Source: Hyperoodon ampullatus (Eukaryota > Chordata > Mammalia > Artiodactyla > Ziphiidae). Taken from it: DNA of 64,000 nucleotides. Both the position numbers and the translations under genes were made by a program. The notes beneath the pieces were generated by a model that searched no databases, had not been told where the DNA came from, and saw nothing but the letters and a program-made list of their open reading frames with translations. The DNA lies in the NCBI GenBank assembly GCA_949752795.1, contig OX457057.1:157457980-157521979 (forward strand). Reading direction: 5' to 3'. The stretch's first letter is position 1; each line of letters begins with the position of its first letter. Below are positions 44,891 through 55,541 of the stretch, in pieces.

Positions 44891-46189
44891 TTCTAGTTTG
44901 TTTCCTAGAATGAGTCACTCAATCACTCCATGCATTAGTTTCCTATACTATAAAATACAGAGATTTCTTTCCTGGAGTGGAATTTCACTCGATATCATCT
45001 TTAGACCAACTCATGAGGCACTGGAAGAGCAATCCCAGACAGACGTCTAGGCGGGGTCATGAGCCTCCACACTCAGGACCAGGGCCATCAGAGCGCCCTA
45101 CATTCAATGGGGCACACACTGATCAAAGCAGCTGGGTCCTGGAGGAAAGAAGAATTTGGATGGGCACAGAGGACATGGAGGGTTTTGCAGACTGAGAGGG
45201 TAGCCAGAGCAGAAGCATGGAGCCAGAGTCAGGAGGGATGCTGGCATGTTTGCTGGGTAGTGAGGGGATGGAGAGATTAGAGTGTAAGGGGCCTGTGTGC
45301 AGTGTGCGGAGGGGGTTTGTTGGGTCAAGATGAAGGAGAACCTTGAATGCTAGGTGTTTACAGTCCACTTGAAAGGCTCAGAGAGCCATTTCAAGACTTT
45401 TGCCACATCCCTGTGCCACTACTTATGGCTTTAGATCTTGAACTTGATATGCCAGCTGGCTGAGGTGCTCAGACCCTGTAATAGAAAACAGAACTCTTGG
45501 AGTCAGAAGTATTAATGATTTGGTAGTGCCTGGAAAGTAATAGAGCTCACAAATTCATGGTAAATGAGTGAATAATGTCTGAGAGGCATGCAGATTTATT
45601 CAATTTTCCTGGAGGGTTAATGGATTTGCCCTGAGCTACTAATATCACCTGGTTCTCTTAGGCAAACTCTCTTAGACCTGTACATAGGAGAGAGGGGCCT
45701 GGATGAGGGTACCTTGTGTGATTGTGAATGTCTTTCATCTGTGAGAAGTGACTGACCCATTTAGGGGCTCAGTCCGGGTCGGGCCTGATGACGACCATGC
45801 TCTAGCCAGCCGGGCCAAAGGACCCGCAGGTGGGCATAACTGCTCAGTAGCATAAAGTGCGACTGTTCAAGAATCACAAGAACCATGGTTACCCAGTCAG
45901 AAAGCTGTGGAGGAGAACTAAATGTGGACCACTTTGTTCTTTGGGATTCCCATGATACACGGGAATATTTGAGACCAGAAGCCACAAAGACTCAAAAGAA
46001 AAGCAAAATATTTATGTTGATGAGTTACAATGTAACTGAACAGTAGTTATCCAAGGCAACATTGAAACACAACTGTGAAGGAAATGGATCAAATCACTGC
46101 CCTCATGGAGCTTCCTTTGCAGTTGGAAAAGACTGATAATAAATAAACAAATAAAAATAATTTTTCCAAATATAAGGTCAGTTATCTCA
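44891..46189. other. Mostly unassigned sequence with L2 trace
   Basis: At 45140-45410 an antisense L2 pattern is visible (GAAGCATGGAGCCAGAGTC; GAACCTTGAATGCTAGGTG). The remainder is not recognised. Overlapping frames on both strands between 44977 and 45368 are L2 remnants, not genes. Confidence 0.4.
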
Positions 46190-46810
46190 GCATGTTATAT
46201 CCTTTGCCTACTGTTTTGAAAGCCTCCTCTGTCATATATCAAGTTTCCATATATGTGCAGGTCTATAAATAAAATATCTATTCTGTTTCCTGGTTCTATT
46301 TGCCTAGCTCTGCCTACATTCTTGATTACTATAGCTTTAGAGTAAACTTTGATATATGGTATAGCAAGGTTCCCAAATTAGTTTTCTGCAAAAGTGCTTT
46401 AGCTATCTTTATTCCATATTCCCCAATTAGAATTAGTTTGTCAAATCCCGTGAAAACTCCCTATTGGCTTTTGATTGGAATTGCACTGCATTTATAGATC
46501 AGTTTGGGAAGAAACGACACCTCAATGACAATGAATCTCCTCATACAGGATTATTGTAAATTTCTCTGTTCTTATGTCTTTAATATCTTTCATTACATTT
46601 TTGTAATTTTCTTCCTAAAGCCCTTGCATATCTTTTATTAGATTTATTCTTTCTAATTTTAATTGCTATCATTCATGTTATTTATTTTAAAACTACATTT
46701 TCTAAAGGTTTATTACTGCTATATAGAAATGTAATTTATTTTAATATTGATATTTTTAATCTATCAACTAACTTTGCTGAATTCAAATATTAATTCTGAT
46801 ACGTTTTGAG
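46190..46810 (-). mobile_element. L1 ORF2 fragment, antisense
   Basis: TATTTGCCTAGCTCTGCCTA, GAGTAAACTTTGATATATGG, GAACAATATTTTAATTCTTCC-like relatives of the endonuclease-to-RT span, and TTTGATTGGAATTGCACTGC, which is a highly conserved L1 ORF2 block in reverse. Confidence 0.82.
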
Positions 46811-47479
46811 CAGATTCACTTGTGTTTTCTATGTGGACAATCTTACCATCTTAGAGCAGTGGTTCACTCGGTGATTTTGTTCACAAGGGGACAGTTGGCC
46901 ATGTCTGGAGACATTTCTGTTTGTCACAACTGAGAGTGTCAAAATTTTGTAGTCATTTAGTAAGTAATTATTTAGTGAAGTCGTACTGTGTATTAGGCCC
47001 TGTTTGAGAAGCTGAGTATTCAGTGGTAATCAAAACAAATATGTTCCTACCCACTGCAAAATTTAGAGTTTGGTTTATACCTTGCAAACAGAAAATATAA
47101 CTTCTTTCGAAGTATTCGTGGAAATACAGAAAGCACAGAAAGTAATCATATAATAGAACAGAATAAAAACAAAGTTTGAAAAGGCAAAGGTTATATAAAA
47201 ATACTCTTACCACTATGCTATAAACATAGAACTTAATAATAAATGTTTAAACATTTAAACAAACAAATAACTCCTTGCCAACTGGAGATACGTATCCTTA
47301 AATGATTTATGTATTTTTAAAAATAGAATAAAAATAAGTCAACCTAAGACTTAAGAAGTTAGAAAAAGAAAAAAAGGAGCCACAAACATGACAGAAGTAA
47401 TTAATCAACATAAAGGAGACATTAATTACTTACAAAACAAAAAAACAGTGGAACTGACAAATTTTAAAAGCTCATTTTA
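46811..47479. other. Unassigned AT-rich sequence
   Basis: Likely more L1-derived or L2-tail DNA (GTAATTATTTAGTGAAGTCG; GTGTATTAGGCCCTGTTTG), but not securely assigned. Confidence 0.3.
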
Positions 47480-48041
47480 AAAACACTAATCAAAGGAAGG
47501 AAAAAGAGTAACTTTATGGTAGAGAAACTGACAAACACTACTTCAGCCAGATGATCAAGGTCAACAGCAAAAATGAGTCATGTTGACAATACGTATCCTT
47601 GAATGTGATGAGAGTGGCACTTTATCTCTGTGGTCCTTGTCCCCAAAACTCATAATCCCAGGCTAGTCATGAGAAAAACAGCTGTTAAATCCCAACTGAG
47701 GGGCATGCTAAATAATACCTGATCAGTATTCTTCAGACTGTCAAGGTCATTCAAAACATGGTCTGTCTGAGAAACTGTCACAGCCAAGAGCAGCCAAAGG
47801 AGACACGACAACTAAATGTAATGTGGTATCCTGGATGCGCTCCTGGAACAGAAAAAGGACACTAAGTAAAAAACTAAGGAAATCTGAAAAAAGTATGGAC
47901 TTTAGTTAATAATAAGGTATCAACATTAATTGAGACAAATGTACCATCCTAATGTAAGATAGTAACAATAGGGGAAAATTGGATGGGGCATATGGAAATT
48001 CTGTAGTATCTTTGCCACTTTTCTGTTCATCTAAAACTTTG
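47480..48041 (+). mobile_element. L1 3'-UTR, split by an LTR
   Basis: CCCAACTGAGGGGCATGCTA, GTCAAGGTCATTCAAAACAT, CAACTAAATGTAATGTGG, GGAACAGAAAAAGGACAC, CACTTTTCTGTTCATCTAAA. The final tail (CTAAAATTAAAAGTTTAT) appears only after the LTR at 48509. Confidence 0.78.
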
Positions 48042-48508
48042 TGTTAGTGTCCTATTGCTACTGTAACAAGTTATCACAGATTTATTGGCTTAAAATAATG
48101 CAAATTTAAGAAGTTTTGGAGGTCAGAAGTCCAAAATGAGTTTTAGGGGGCGAAAATCAAGGAGCCAGCAGGGTTGGTTCCTGCTGGAGGCCCCAGAGGC
48201 AATTCTGTTCCTTGTCTTTTCTGGCTTCGAGAGACTGCCAGCATTCATTTACTTGTGGCTGCATCACTCCAAACTCTCCTTCTGTTGTCATGTTGCCTTC
48301 TCCTCTGTCTGATCTTCCTGGGCTGCTCTTTTAAGGACCCTGTGATCACACAGGGCCCACTCAGATAATTCAGAATAACCTCCTCATCATAAAATCCTCA
48401 ATTTAATCACATCCACAAAGTTATATTATTGCCATATAATATAACATTCACAGGTTCTGGAGATTAGGACATTGACATTTTTGTGGGGCTATTATTCAGC
48501 TTACTGCA
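48042..48508 (-). mobile_element. LTR-like element (MaLR type), inside L1
   Basis: A TG...CA block of 467 bp: TGTTAGTGTCCTATTGCTAC start, the GGAGGTCAGAAGTCCAAAAT and GCAGGGTTGGTTCCTGCTG blocks, CATTCACAGGTTCTGGAGAT, and the end TATTCAGCTTACTGCA. This is the inverted order of MLT1-like LTRs. No clean TSD was seen. Confidence 0.68.
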
Positions 48509-48545
48509 CTACTCTAAAATTAAAAGTTTATTTAAGAAAAACAAC
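48509..48545 (+). mobile_element. L1 3' tail, after the LTR
   Basis: CTAAAATTAAAAGTTTAT completes the L1 end left open at 48041. Confidence 0.6.
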
Positions 48546-49054
48546 AGACAAATACTTAGAAAATCTAGCTGAGACAAAAAGAGAGCACACAATTAAATAC
48601 CAAAGACCAACAGGAACATAACAAAAGATATGGAGATTTTAAGACCATAAGAGAGTAGTACCTATGACGATGAAAAAATACATTTCATTATCCAGATGAA
48701 ATAAATGACTTCTTGGGGCAACAGGGTGTTATAGAAAAAAATATTAGGAAAAGACCCTGGCATAAATGAAAATGTTGTCATAGAAGGCTTAGGGACAAGA
48801 TGTTTTTTTAATGACCGTAGTTTCTATTTATTGAGTGCTAAGTGATGGACAGAACTGGAATTCAAACCAGCATTTATCTGGTTTCAAAGCCCATGAACTT
48901 TCACAGCATCATTTTGCCTCCTGTACACATATGGATCGGTCTTTTCATTCTTTCAAGGAACAGATTTTTCCTTTTCTATGTAGTCTATCCCAGAGCATGG
49001 AAAGCTACCTAACTCATTGTTAACTCTTCAAAACTAAGTAGCACAGCCTGGAGA
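48546..49054 (+). mobile_element. Probable L1 ORF2 fragment, weak
   Basis: ACAAATACTTAGAAAATCTA and similar A-rich text at 48540-48800 resemble decayed L1 ORF2. From 48800 on nothing is recognised. Confidence 0.3.
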
Positions 49055-49205
49055 GACAGGCTCCTCCCTTGAGCTGTGTGATCTTAGCCTCAGTTCCTTG
49101 TCTGCAAAATACAGGTAATGCTGTATCTCATTGGTAAATGTTGTAAGAAAATATAGTGTTTGGAACATGGTATGAGCTTACAAAATTATCACAACTGCCG
49201 TTATT
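49055..49205 (+). mobile_element. MIR fragment
   Basis: GAGCTGTGTGATCTTAGCC, CCTTGTCTGCAAAATACAGG, AGTGTTTGGAACATGG. Confidence 0.75.
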
Positions 49206-49209
49206 ATTA

Positions 49210-49272
49210 TTAATAATAAACCCTAACAAAGACAGGATAAAAAGAAAAGAACTTATATATTTAAAAATTCTA
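49210..49272 (+). mobile_element. L1 ORF2 fragment before a SINE
   Basis: AACCCTAACAAAGACAGGAT and the following A-rich bases match the conserved L1 ORF2 block just before the reverse-transcriptase motifs. Continues at 49623. Confidence 0.6.
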
Positions 49273-49622
49273 GGGCCTCCCTGGTGGTACAGTGGTTAAG
49301 AATCTGCCTGCCAATGCAGGGGACATGGGTTCGAGCCCTGGTTCAGGAAGATCCCACATGCCGCGGAGCAACTAAGCCCGTGCGCCACAACTACTGAGCC
49401 TGTGCTCTAGAGCCCGTGAGCCACAACTACTGAGCCCTCATGCTACAGGTACTGAAACCTGCGCGCCTAGAGCCCGTGCTACGCAATAAGAGAAGCCACA
49501 GCAACGAGAAGCCCGCGCACCACAAGGAAGAGGGTAGCCCCCGTTCGACGCAACTAGAGAAAGCCCACGCACAGCAACGAAGACCCAATGCAGCCAAAAA
49601 TAAATAAAATAAAATAAAAATT
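49273..49622 (+). mobile_element. CHR SINE, full length
   Basis: Long form with a slightly changed head (GGGCCTCCCTGGTGG), A-box TGGTACAGTGG, and B-box GGGTTCGAGCCC. Perfect 12-bp TSD TTAAAAATTCTA at 49261-49272 and 49623-49634. It lies inside L1. Confidence 0.96.
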
Positions 49623-49634
49623 TTAAAAATTCTA

Positions 49635-51174
49635 AATACTAGCCAATGGGACTAAAAAGAAATATTTGAAAAGAATAATCTACCACGACCAAGCAGAAAC
49701 TATCAGTTTAGTTTATTATAAAATTTATTGTTATATCATACTTAGAGGTCAAATAAAAAAATACGATCATTAAATTTTGAAAGGCATTAGTAAAGTATTA
49801 CAATCATTTCTGATGGGAAAAATATTTTTGTTATTTATGAATAAAGGAATAATTCCTTAACACATTAAAAAATGTTTTACACTGACAGCTCATATAATTT
49901 ATTGCGAAAATACCAATGGAGACATTTCCATTAACATCAGGAACAAACCAAGAACGTCTGCTATTCTTCCTACAGTTAATTATTATTTTATAAGTTTTGG
50001 TCGCAGCAGAACAAAAATAAGAAGTGTGATTACTAGAAAAAGAGAATAAAGTTATCGTTGTTTGCAGATGATATCATCATATACCTAGAAAACCCTAGAG
50101 AATCAGCTAAAAAATAATTAGCAGTGAGTTCAGCAAGATGAATGAATATAAGTGTCGATGGATTTCAAACGCACCAGCCACAATCAGAAAATATAATGAG
50201 GGAAAAATCTCTTTTACAATAGTAACAGGAATATAAAACACCTAGAAATATAAGCTTAATAAAAAGATATGTCAGACCTTTGTGAAAAATACCACAGAAT
50301 TAGACCAACAAACATAAAGTAAGGCTTAAATAAATAGGAAGCCATAGAGTGTGTCTGTGTGGACTATTATAAATATATCAAGTTTACCCACATTAATTTT
50401 TAGGTTTAATGCAACCCAATACATTCTCAATGGGATTTTTCTTTGGGAGTTTTTCTGGAAGAATAAATACATAAGAAGAGCAAATGAAAATTTGGAAAGG
50501 AAAGCTAATGAGGCAGGGTGCAACTTGTTCTACCAGATAGAAGATATATTGCAAAGCTACAGTAAAGAGTGGTACTTGCACAAGTATGGGTCAATAAAAG
50601 AGACTAGCCCTCAAAAAAGAAAGCTCCCTATTATGTACAATGGCTTGAGATGCTATAAAGTTGACATCAAAACAAAGGAAGGGATGGATTAGTCAATAAA
50701 TGGAATATGGAAAATATTAATCTAAGTCCTTACCTTATCCCATATGTCACACACAGTAATCAATTCCACTGATGTCTATATAAAACAATGTATATAGCAA
50801 ATAAAACAACACAAATATTAGAAGCAAATAAAAATGACTCTCAGGAGAAAGAAACTTTCACCAAAGGACAGAATCAATAGAATCGGTGACAAAGTTTTAA
50901 ATGCTGTATATCAAAACTATCATTTCTTAAACAAAAAAGAAAAATAACATGGGAAATAATAAAATGACAAAGTTGGAAAAATGCCACTGATGATAGACAA
51001 AGAAGTAACATTTGTTTCTAGAGTTTTTATAAATCTGTAAGAAAATTACTGACACTTCCATAGAAATAATGTATAAAAAGACAAGGGTAATTTATGGAGG
51101 AATTATGAATGGTCAGTAAAGATGGGGGAAAGTTCAACTTTCCTGATAATCTCACAAATCTAAACATCATTTTA
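49635..51174 (+). mobile_element. L1 ORF2 body, sense, decayed
   Basis: Reverse-transcriptase and C-terminal region: GTTTGCAGATGATATCATCA (the decayed FADDI-type catalytic block), ATACCTAGAAAACCCTAGAG, GCAAAGCTACAGTAAAGAG. Frame broken; the 113-codon frame 50351-50692 is the longest remnant. Confidence 0.88.
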
Positions 51175-51352
51175 TTTAAAAAATTTTTATTGGAGTATAG
51201 TTGAGTTACAATGTTATGTTAGTTTCAGGTATACAGCAAAGTGAATCAGTTATACATATATGTATATCCATTCTTTTTTTAGATTCTTTTCCCATATAGG
51301 TCATTACAGAGTATTGGGTAGAGTTCGCTGTGCTATTAGTTTTCTATTTTAT
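51175..51352 (-). mobile_element. Young L1 tail nested in an older L1
   Basis: Inverse L1 3' UTR (TTGGAGTATAGTTGAGTTAC; TTAGTTTCAGGTATACAGC; TTGGGTAGAGTTCGCTGTG). Perfect 14-bp TSD TAAACATCATTTTA at 51161-51174 and 51353-51366. Confidence 0.95.
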
Positions 51353-51366
51353 TAAACATCATTTTA

Positions 51367-51731
51367 CCTATTTAATTGCCAGCTCAGGGTGAGAGATGGC
51401 CAGGTGGTGGATACTGTTAGGTAACCTGGAAGGAATGTCTAGTGTTACCATCTTCCTGGGGATGTATTTGGCAGTATGTTTCAGGAGCACAAAAACCTCT
51501 GGTCACTTGGCCCAGGAATTCTTCTAGAATTCTGTCATTAGAAATGAAAAAGAGATGTGGACAATGCTTTTTGCACAGGGATATTCTTTACTTTCTATTT
51601 ATAATGTCAAAAACTGGAAATAAGTTCAACAAAAAATTGTATTGGAATGGTAGACTATAGTATATTGATGATTCTGAAAAATTCTGATTTTGAAGAACTT
51701 TAATTATATGTAAATGTTCACAATATAATTT
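51367..51731 (+). mobile_element. Old L1 continuation
   Basis: CAGTATGTTTCAGGAGCAC and CAACTGGAAATAAG-type distal ORF2 text (TGTCAAAAACTGGAAATAAG) continue the interrupted L1. Confidence 0.65.
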
Positions 51732-51858
51732 GTTTGTTTGTTTGTCTTCTTTTTGGCCACACAGCATGTGGGATCTTAGTTCACCAACCAGGGACTGAAC
51801 CAGTGCCCCCTGAATTGGAAGGGTGGAGTCTTAACAACTGGACTGCCAGGGAAGTCCC
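51732..51858 (-). mobile_element. CHR SINE, short older copy
   Basis: Inverse head GGGACTTCCCTGGCAGTCC at the right end. Perfect 14-bp TSD TCACAATATAATTT at 51718-51731 and 51859-51872. Confidence 0.94.
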
Positions 51859-51872
51859 TCACAATATAATTT

Positions 51873-52015
51873 TAAAGTAAAAGTGTAGAATCCAAAAGTG
51901 CATCCAAGAGAAGTTATATCTAGAATTTAGGGTAGGCTATTTCAGTTGGAATCTTTATTTGCATTTTTAATACTTCTTGTTTTCTATAAGATGCATTGCT
52001 TCCATAATAAAAAAA
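51873..52015 (+). mobile_element. Old L1 3' end
   Basis: Low-complexity L1 tail (TTTGCATTTTTAATACTTC) ends in an A-run near 52006. Completes the 49.2-52.0 kb L1. Confidence 0.5.
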
Positions 52016-52594
52016 ATAGCGTATGTGGGTCTATGTGTATTTAAGGTACAATATGTGTAGTCAGTTAGTATCCTCTTCAAGAAATTAATCTAACTTTGGA
52101 AATTAGAAGTGGATTTTGTTGATATTTCCAGACGTTTTTTCTTTTATTTTGAAACATACACCCTTCTCTCTCTCTTTCCAAACTTGTTCTGCTTTCACCA
52201 AGAAACATAGTCATATATGCAGTCCCTTATACTTATCCCCACTCCCCATTTTATTCTTTAAGAGAAAGGAATATATTTAAGTTTGGCTTTGATTTTTACA
52301 AGTTTGTTAAAAGAATTTAAGATTTCATTTTGCTAAAAATGAAAAGATGTTAGTGACAGAATCATGCTTTGTTGCCTAGGTAGCAAAAATGATAACAACT
52401 GTATCAAATAGAAGAGTTCTAAATAAACCTACGCCTAAATTAAAGTGGTATTTCCAAATGGTTAAAGAATTAAAACACATGGAAAAAACTGAAGAGAATC
52501 AGGTAGTAACTTGGAATGAAGAGGAAGTACTGAATAGATACTGACATGAACAGTTCATATCATACAGAAATCATAGGGATAATCCTCACTAGAG
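52016..52594. other. Unassigned sequence
   Basis: No recognised element or exon. Confidence 0.35.
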
Positions 52595-52790
52595 CATCTT
52601 GTAAACACAGTTTGTTAATTTTTGTATATTTCTATAATACATAGAAAATCTGAAAAATATTGGAGTATACAGAGATAAAAAATGATCACCAATAATCCTA
52701 CCATCTATTTAAGTGGAGTTACTTCTGATTTCTATTCTCTCTTTCTCTACCTGCAGCCTCCCCCCGGCATGTTATTTTTAAAGATACTTA
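52595..52790 (-). mobile_element. Old L1 3'-UTR fragment
   Basis: AATCTGAAAAATATTGGAG and CACCAATAATCCTACCATC, the same block seen near 3800 and 23320. Confidence 0.55.
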
Positions 52791-52970
52791 TTCAGTACTC
52801 TAAATAAAATTTTTTATCACAATTGCTTTTCAGAATGAACTCTCTGGAAATAACTTTGGTGTTTGCACCCCAGTGTAAATTCTTCTCCAGTCTCTCACCT
52901 GAGAGTTCCCAGTGTAATGGTTGGCTCTCCACATGGTCAGCTGCCCATTCACTCAATCTGAACGTGAATG

Positions 52971-53244
52971 TGAAGCAAGTCAGAAAGAGAAAAACAAATA
53001 TCGTATAGTAACGCATACATGTGGAATCTAGAAAAATGGTACAGATGAACCAGTTTGCAAGGCAGAAATAGAGACACAGATGTAGAGAACAAACGTATGG
53101 ACACCAAGGGGGGAAAGCAGGGGGATGGTGGTGGTGGTGTGATGAATTGGGAGACTGCGATTGATATGTATAAACTGATGTGCATAAAATGGATGACTAA
53201 TAAGAACCTGCTATATAAAAAGTAAAATACAATTCAAAAAAAAA
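52971..53244 (+). mobile_element. L1 3'-UTR tail
   Basis: AAGTCAGAAAGAGAAAAAC, CGTATAGTAACGCATACAT, GGAATCTAGAAAAATGGTAC, AGACACAGATGTAGAGAAC, ATGAATTGGGAGACTGC, then an A-run. A 6-bp GTGAAG repeat may be its TSD. Confidence 0.93.
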
Positions 53245-54005
53245 GTGAAGTCTGCCTGTTGACAAGACCTACATATGCAGATGCGGCTTTTATTGCTTCT
53301 TTCTTAAATATGAAACAAAGATTTACTTAACAAGTATTTATTAAATACCCACTCGATGCTGGGCACAGTTCTTGGCATGAAATAGTGATCAAAAAAGACC
53401 AAAATGCCTGCCCTCTTGGAGCTTACATTCTTGTGATGGAAGAGGAAAAATAGGAAAGGAAATTATTCCATATTTTAGAGATTGATATGTGCTATGGACA
53501 AAAACAGTTGGGTGGTCAGATGGTGACATTTGAGACACTAGAGAATCACAAATTTCCTAATAAAAAAAAGAGCCTACTGGATGCCAAGAAGAGTTAGTGG
53601 ATGATGATACACACCTAGACTTACCGGTGTGAAATTCTGGATGTGAGATCATAAGGTTTCCAGCAGCAGGGGCAGGAACGCAGGGGTAGGAGAGGGGGCA
53701 CACACAAATGGGTAGATCCAGATTGGCATCAAAATTTTCAACAATAACAGTGTTGCTAAAATAAAATGGATCCATGTCTTTGAAGTATGAGGGAAAATTT
53801 TTTTTCAATCTAGAGCAGACTTCTCAACCAAATGAGCAGTCCAATAATAAAACATATTCAAATATACCACTATATTGAAAATCTACCTCCCATGTACCCT
53901 TCTTAGGAAGTTACTTGAAGATGTGCTTCTCAACAAATTGAGGGCATAAACTCAGAAAGAATACTGATGGAAAAATAAGTTTAGATGTATCCAATAGAGG
54001 AAACC

Positions 54006-54008
<3 letters not shown>
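53245..54008. other. Unassigned sequence with L2 trace
   Basis: 53325-53460 is an antisense L2 3' end (AACAAGTATTTATTAAATAC; GCTGGGCACAGTTCTTGG; TTGGAGCTTACATTCTTG). The rest is not recognised. Confidence 0.45.

Positions 54009-54066
<58 letters not shown>
54009..54066. repeat. Composite (TG)n(TA)n microsatellite
   Basis: About 13 TG units pass directly into about 15 TA units, a structure likely to be length-variable. Confidence 0.95.
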
Positions 54067-54076
<10 letters not shown>

Positions 54077-54096
54077 TATATATTATGTATATCCTA

Positions 54097-54878
54097 GAGA
54101 AAGGTTTATTGTGAGGTATTGGCTCATGCAGTTATGGAGGCTGAGAGGTCCCCAAATCTGCTGTCTGCCAAGTGGGAGACCCAGGAAAGCAGGTGATATA
54201 GTCTGAAGGCCTGAGAACCAGGAGCACTGAGAGCAGGAGAAAACCAATGTCTCAATTCAAGCCCTCAGGCAGGGGGAGGGCGAATCCAGCGTTCCTCTGA
54301 CTTTATGTTCTATTCAGTCCCTCAACAGATTGGCTGATGGCCACCCACATTGGGGAGGGCATCAGCTTTACTCAAGCCACCAACTCAAATGCTAATGTCT
54401 TCTAGAAACAGCCTCATAGACACACCCAGAAATAATGGTTGTTTTTAAAAAAAATAAATAAATTTATTTATTTATTTATGCCTTATTTTGGGTCTTTGTT
54501 GCTGCGCACGGGCTTTTCTCTAGTTGTGGTGAGCACGGGCTACTTTTCATTGTGGTGCGCAGGCTTCTCATTGTGGTGGCTTCTCTTGTTGCAGAGCGCG
54601 GGCTCTAGGCACACGGGCTTCAGTAGTTGTGGCACGCAGGCTCAGTAGTTGTGGCTCACGGGCTTTAGAGCGCAGAATCTGTAGTTGTGGCGCATGGGCT
54701 TAGTTGCTCCGCGGCATGTGGGATCTTCCCAGACCAGGGCTCGAACCCGTGTCCCCTGCATTGGCAGGTGGATTCTCAAGCACTGCACCACCAGGGAAGC
54801 CCCAGAAATAATGGTTAATCAGGTATCTGGTTATCCCATGGCCCAGTCAAGTTGACATGTGAAATTAACCATCACAGG
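54097..54878. mobile_element. Ancient LTR-like repeat, split by a SINE
   Basis: Left part: GAAAGGTTTATTGTGAGGTA, TTATGGAGGCTGAGAGGTCC, CTATTCAGTCCCTCAACAG, GGCCACCCACATTGGGGAGG. After the SINE: GGCCCAGTCAAGTTGACA and AATTAACCATCACAGG. Known as a widespread mammalian repeat, probably LTR-class; family not named. Confidence 0.6.
54441..54800 (-). mobile_element. CHR SINE, full length, inside an older repeat
   Basis: Long form in inverse orientation, with A/T-rich tail at left and GGGGCTTCCCTGGTGG inverted at right. Perfect 16-bp TSD CCCAGAAATAATGGTT at 54425-54440 and 54801-54816. Confidence 0.97.
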
Positions 54879-55299
54879 TATGGAAGGACAAGAGGTACCT
54901 TATAGCCTACTTTAGCAGAGAGCCAGTAACTAATCTATTGCTAATGTTGATCAATCAAGAAATAACAGTATAAATCGACAAATCATGGTAACCATCTTCA
55001 TCTCCAATGTTTATGATCTTGTCAATGTAAACCGTAGAGCAACACTTAACCATCCAACTGGCTGTCAATAGTGAGGCGATAGGTGAAGAGAGAGGACACA
55101 GCATAGGGATGAAGCAGAACTCTGCACATCTGAGCTAGATGGTTTGAAGTTAAGTAGGCTGGAGAAAATTTCCCGAACTAAAAGGGAGAGCACTTACAAG
55201 AATATTTTATAGAGAGTGGGGGGGTGCCCAGGAAAGGAAAGAGTGCTTGAGGGCATTTTCCCTGCCGGCCTACCACTCTGATGCAAATAGAGAAAAGAT
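54879..55299. other. Unassigned sequence
   Basis: No recognised element or exon. Confidence 0.35.
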
Positions 55300-55315
55300 A
55301 AAACACAGACATTTT

Positions 55316-55525
55316 GGGCTTCCCTGGTGGCGCAGTGGTTGAGAGTCCGCCTGCCGATGCAGGGGGCATGGGTTCGTGCCCCGGTCCGGGAAGACCCCAC
55401 ATGCTGCAGAGCGGCTGGGCCCGTGAGCCATGGCCGCTGAGCCTGCGCGTCCGGAGCCTGTGCTCTGCAACGGGAGAGGCCACAACAGTGAGAGGCCCAC
55501 ATACCACAAAAAAAAAAAAAAAAAA
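55316..55525 (+). mobile_element. Short-form CHR SINE
   Basis: Starts GGGCTTCCCTGGTGG, has A-box TGGCGCAGTGG and the compact body, and ends in about 20 A. Perfect 16-bp TSD AAAACACAGACATTTT at 55300-55315 and 55526-55541. The long uninterrupted A-tail suggests recent insertion. Confidence 0.97.
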
Positions 55526-55541
55526 AAAACACAGACATTTT

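Noticed and set aside
49990..50120. FADDI-type reverse-transcriptase motif as an active LINE
   Set aside because: The surrounding frame is full of stops and is interrupted by three later insertions; the element is long dead.
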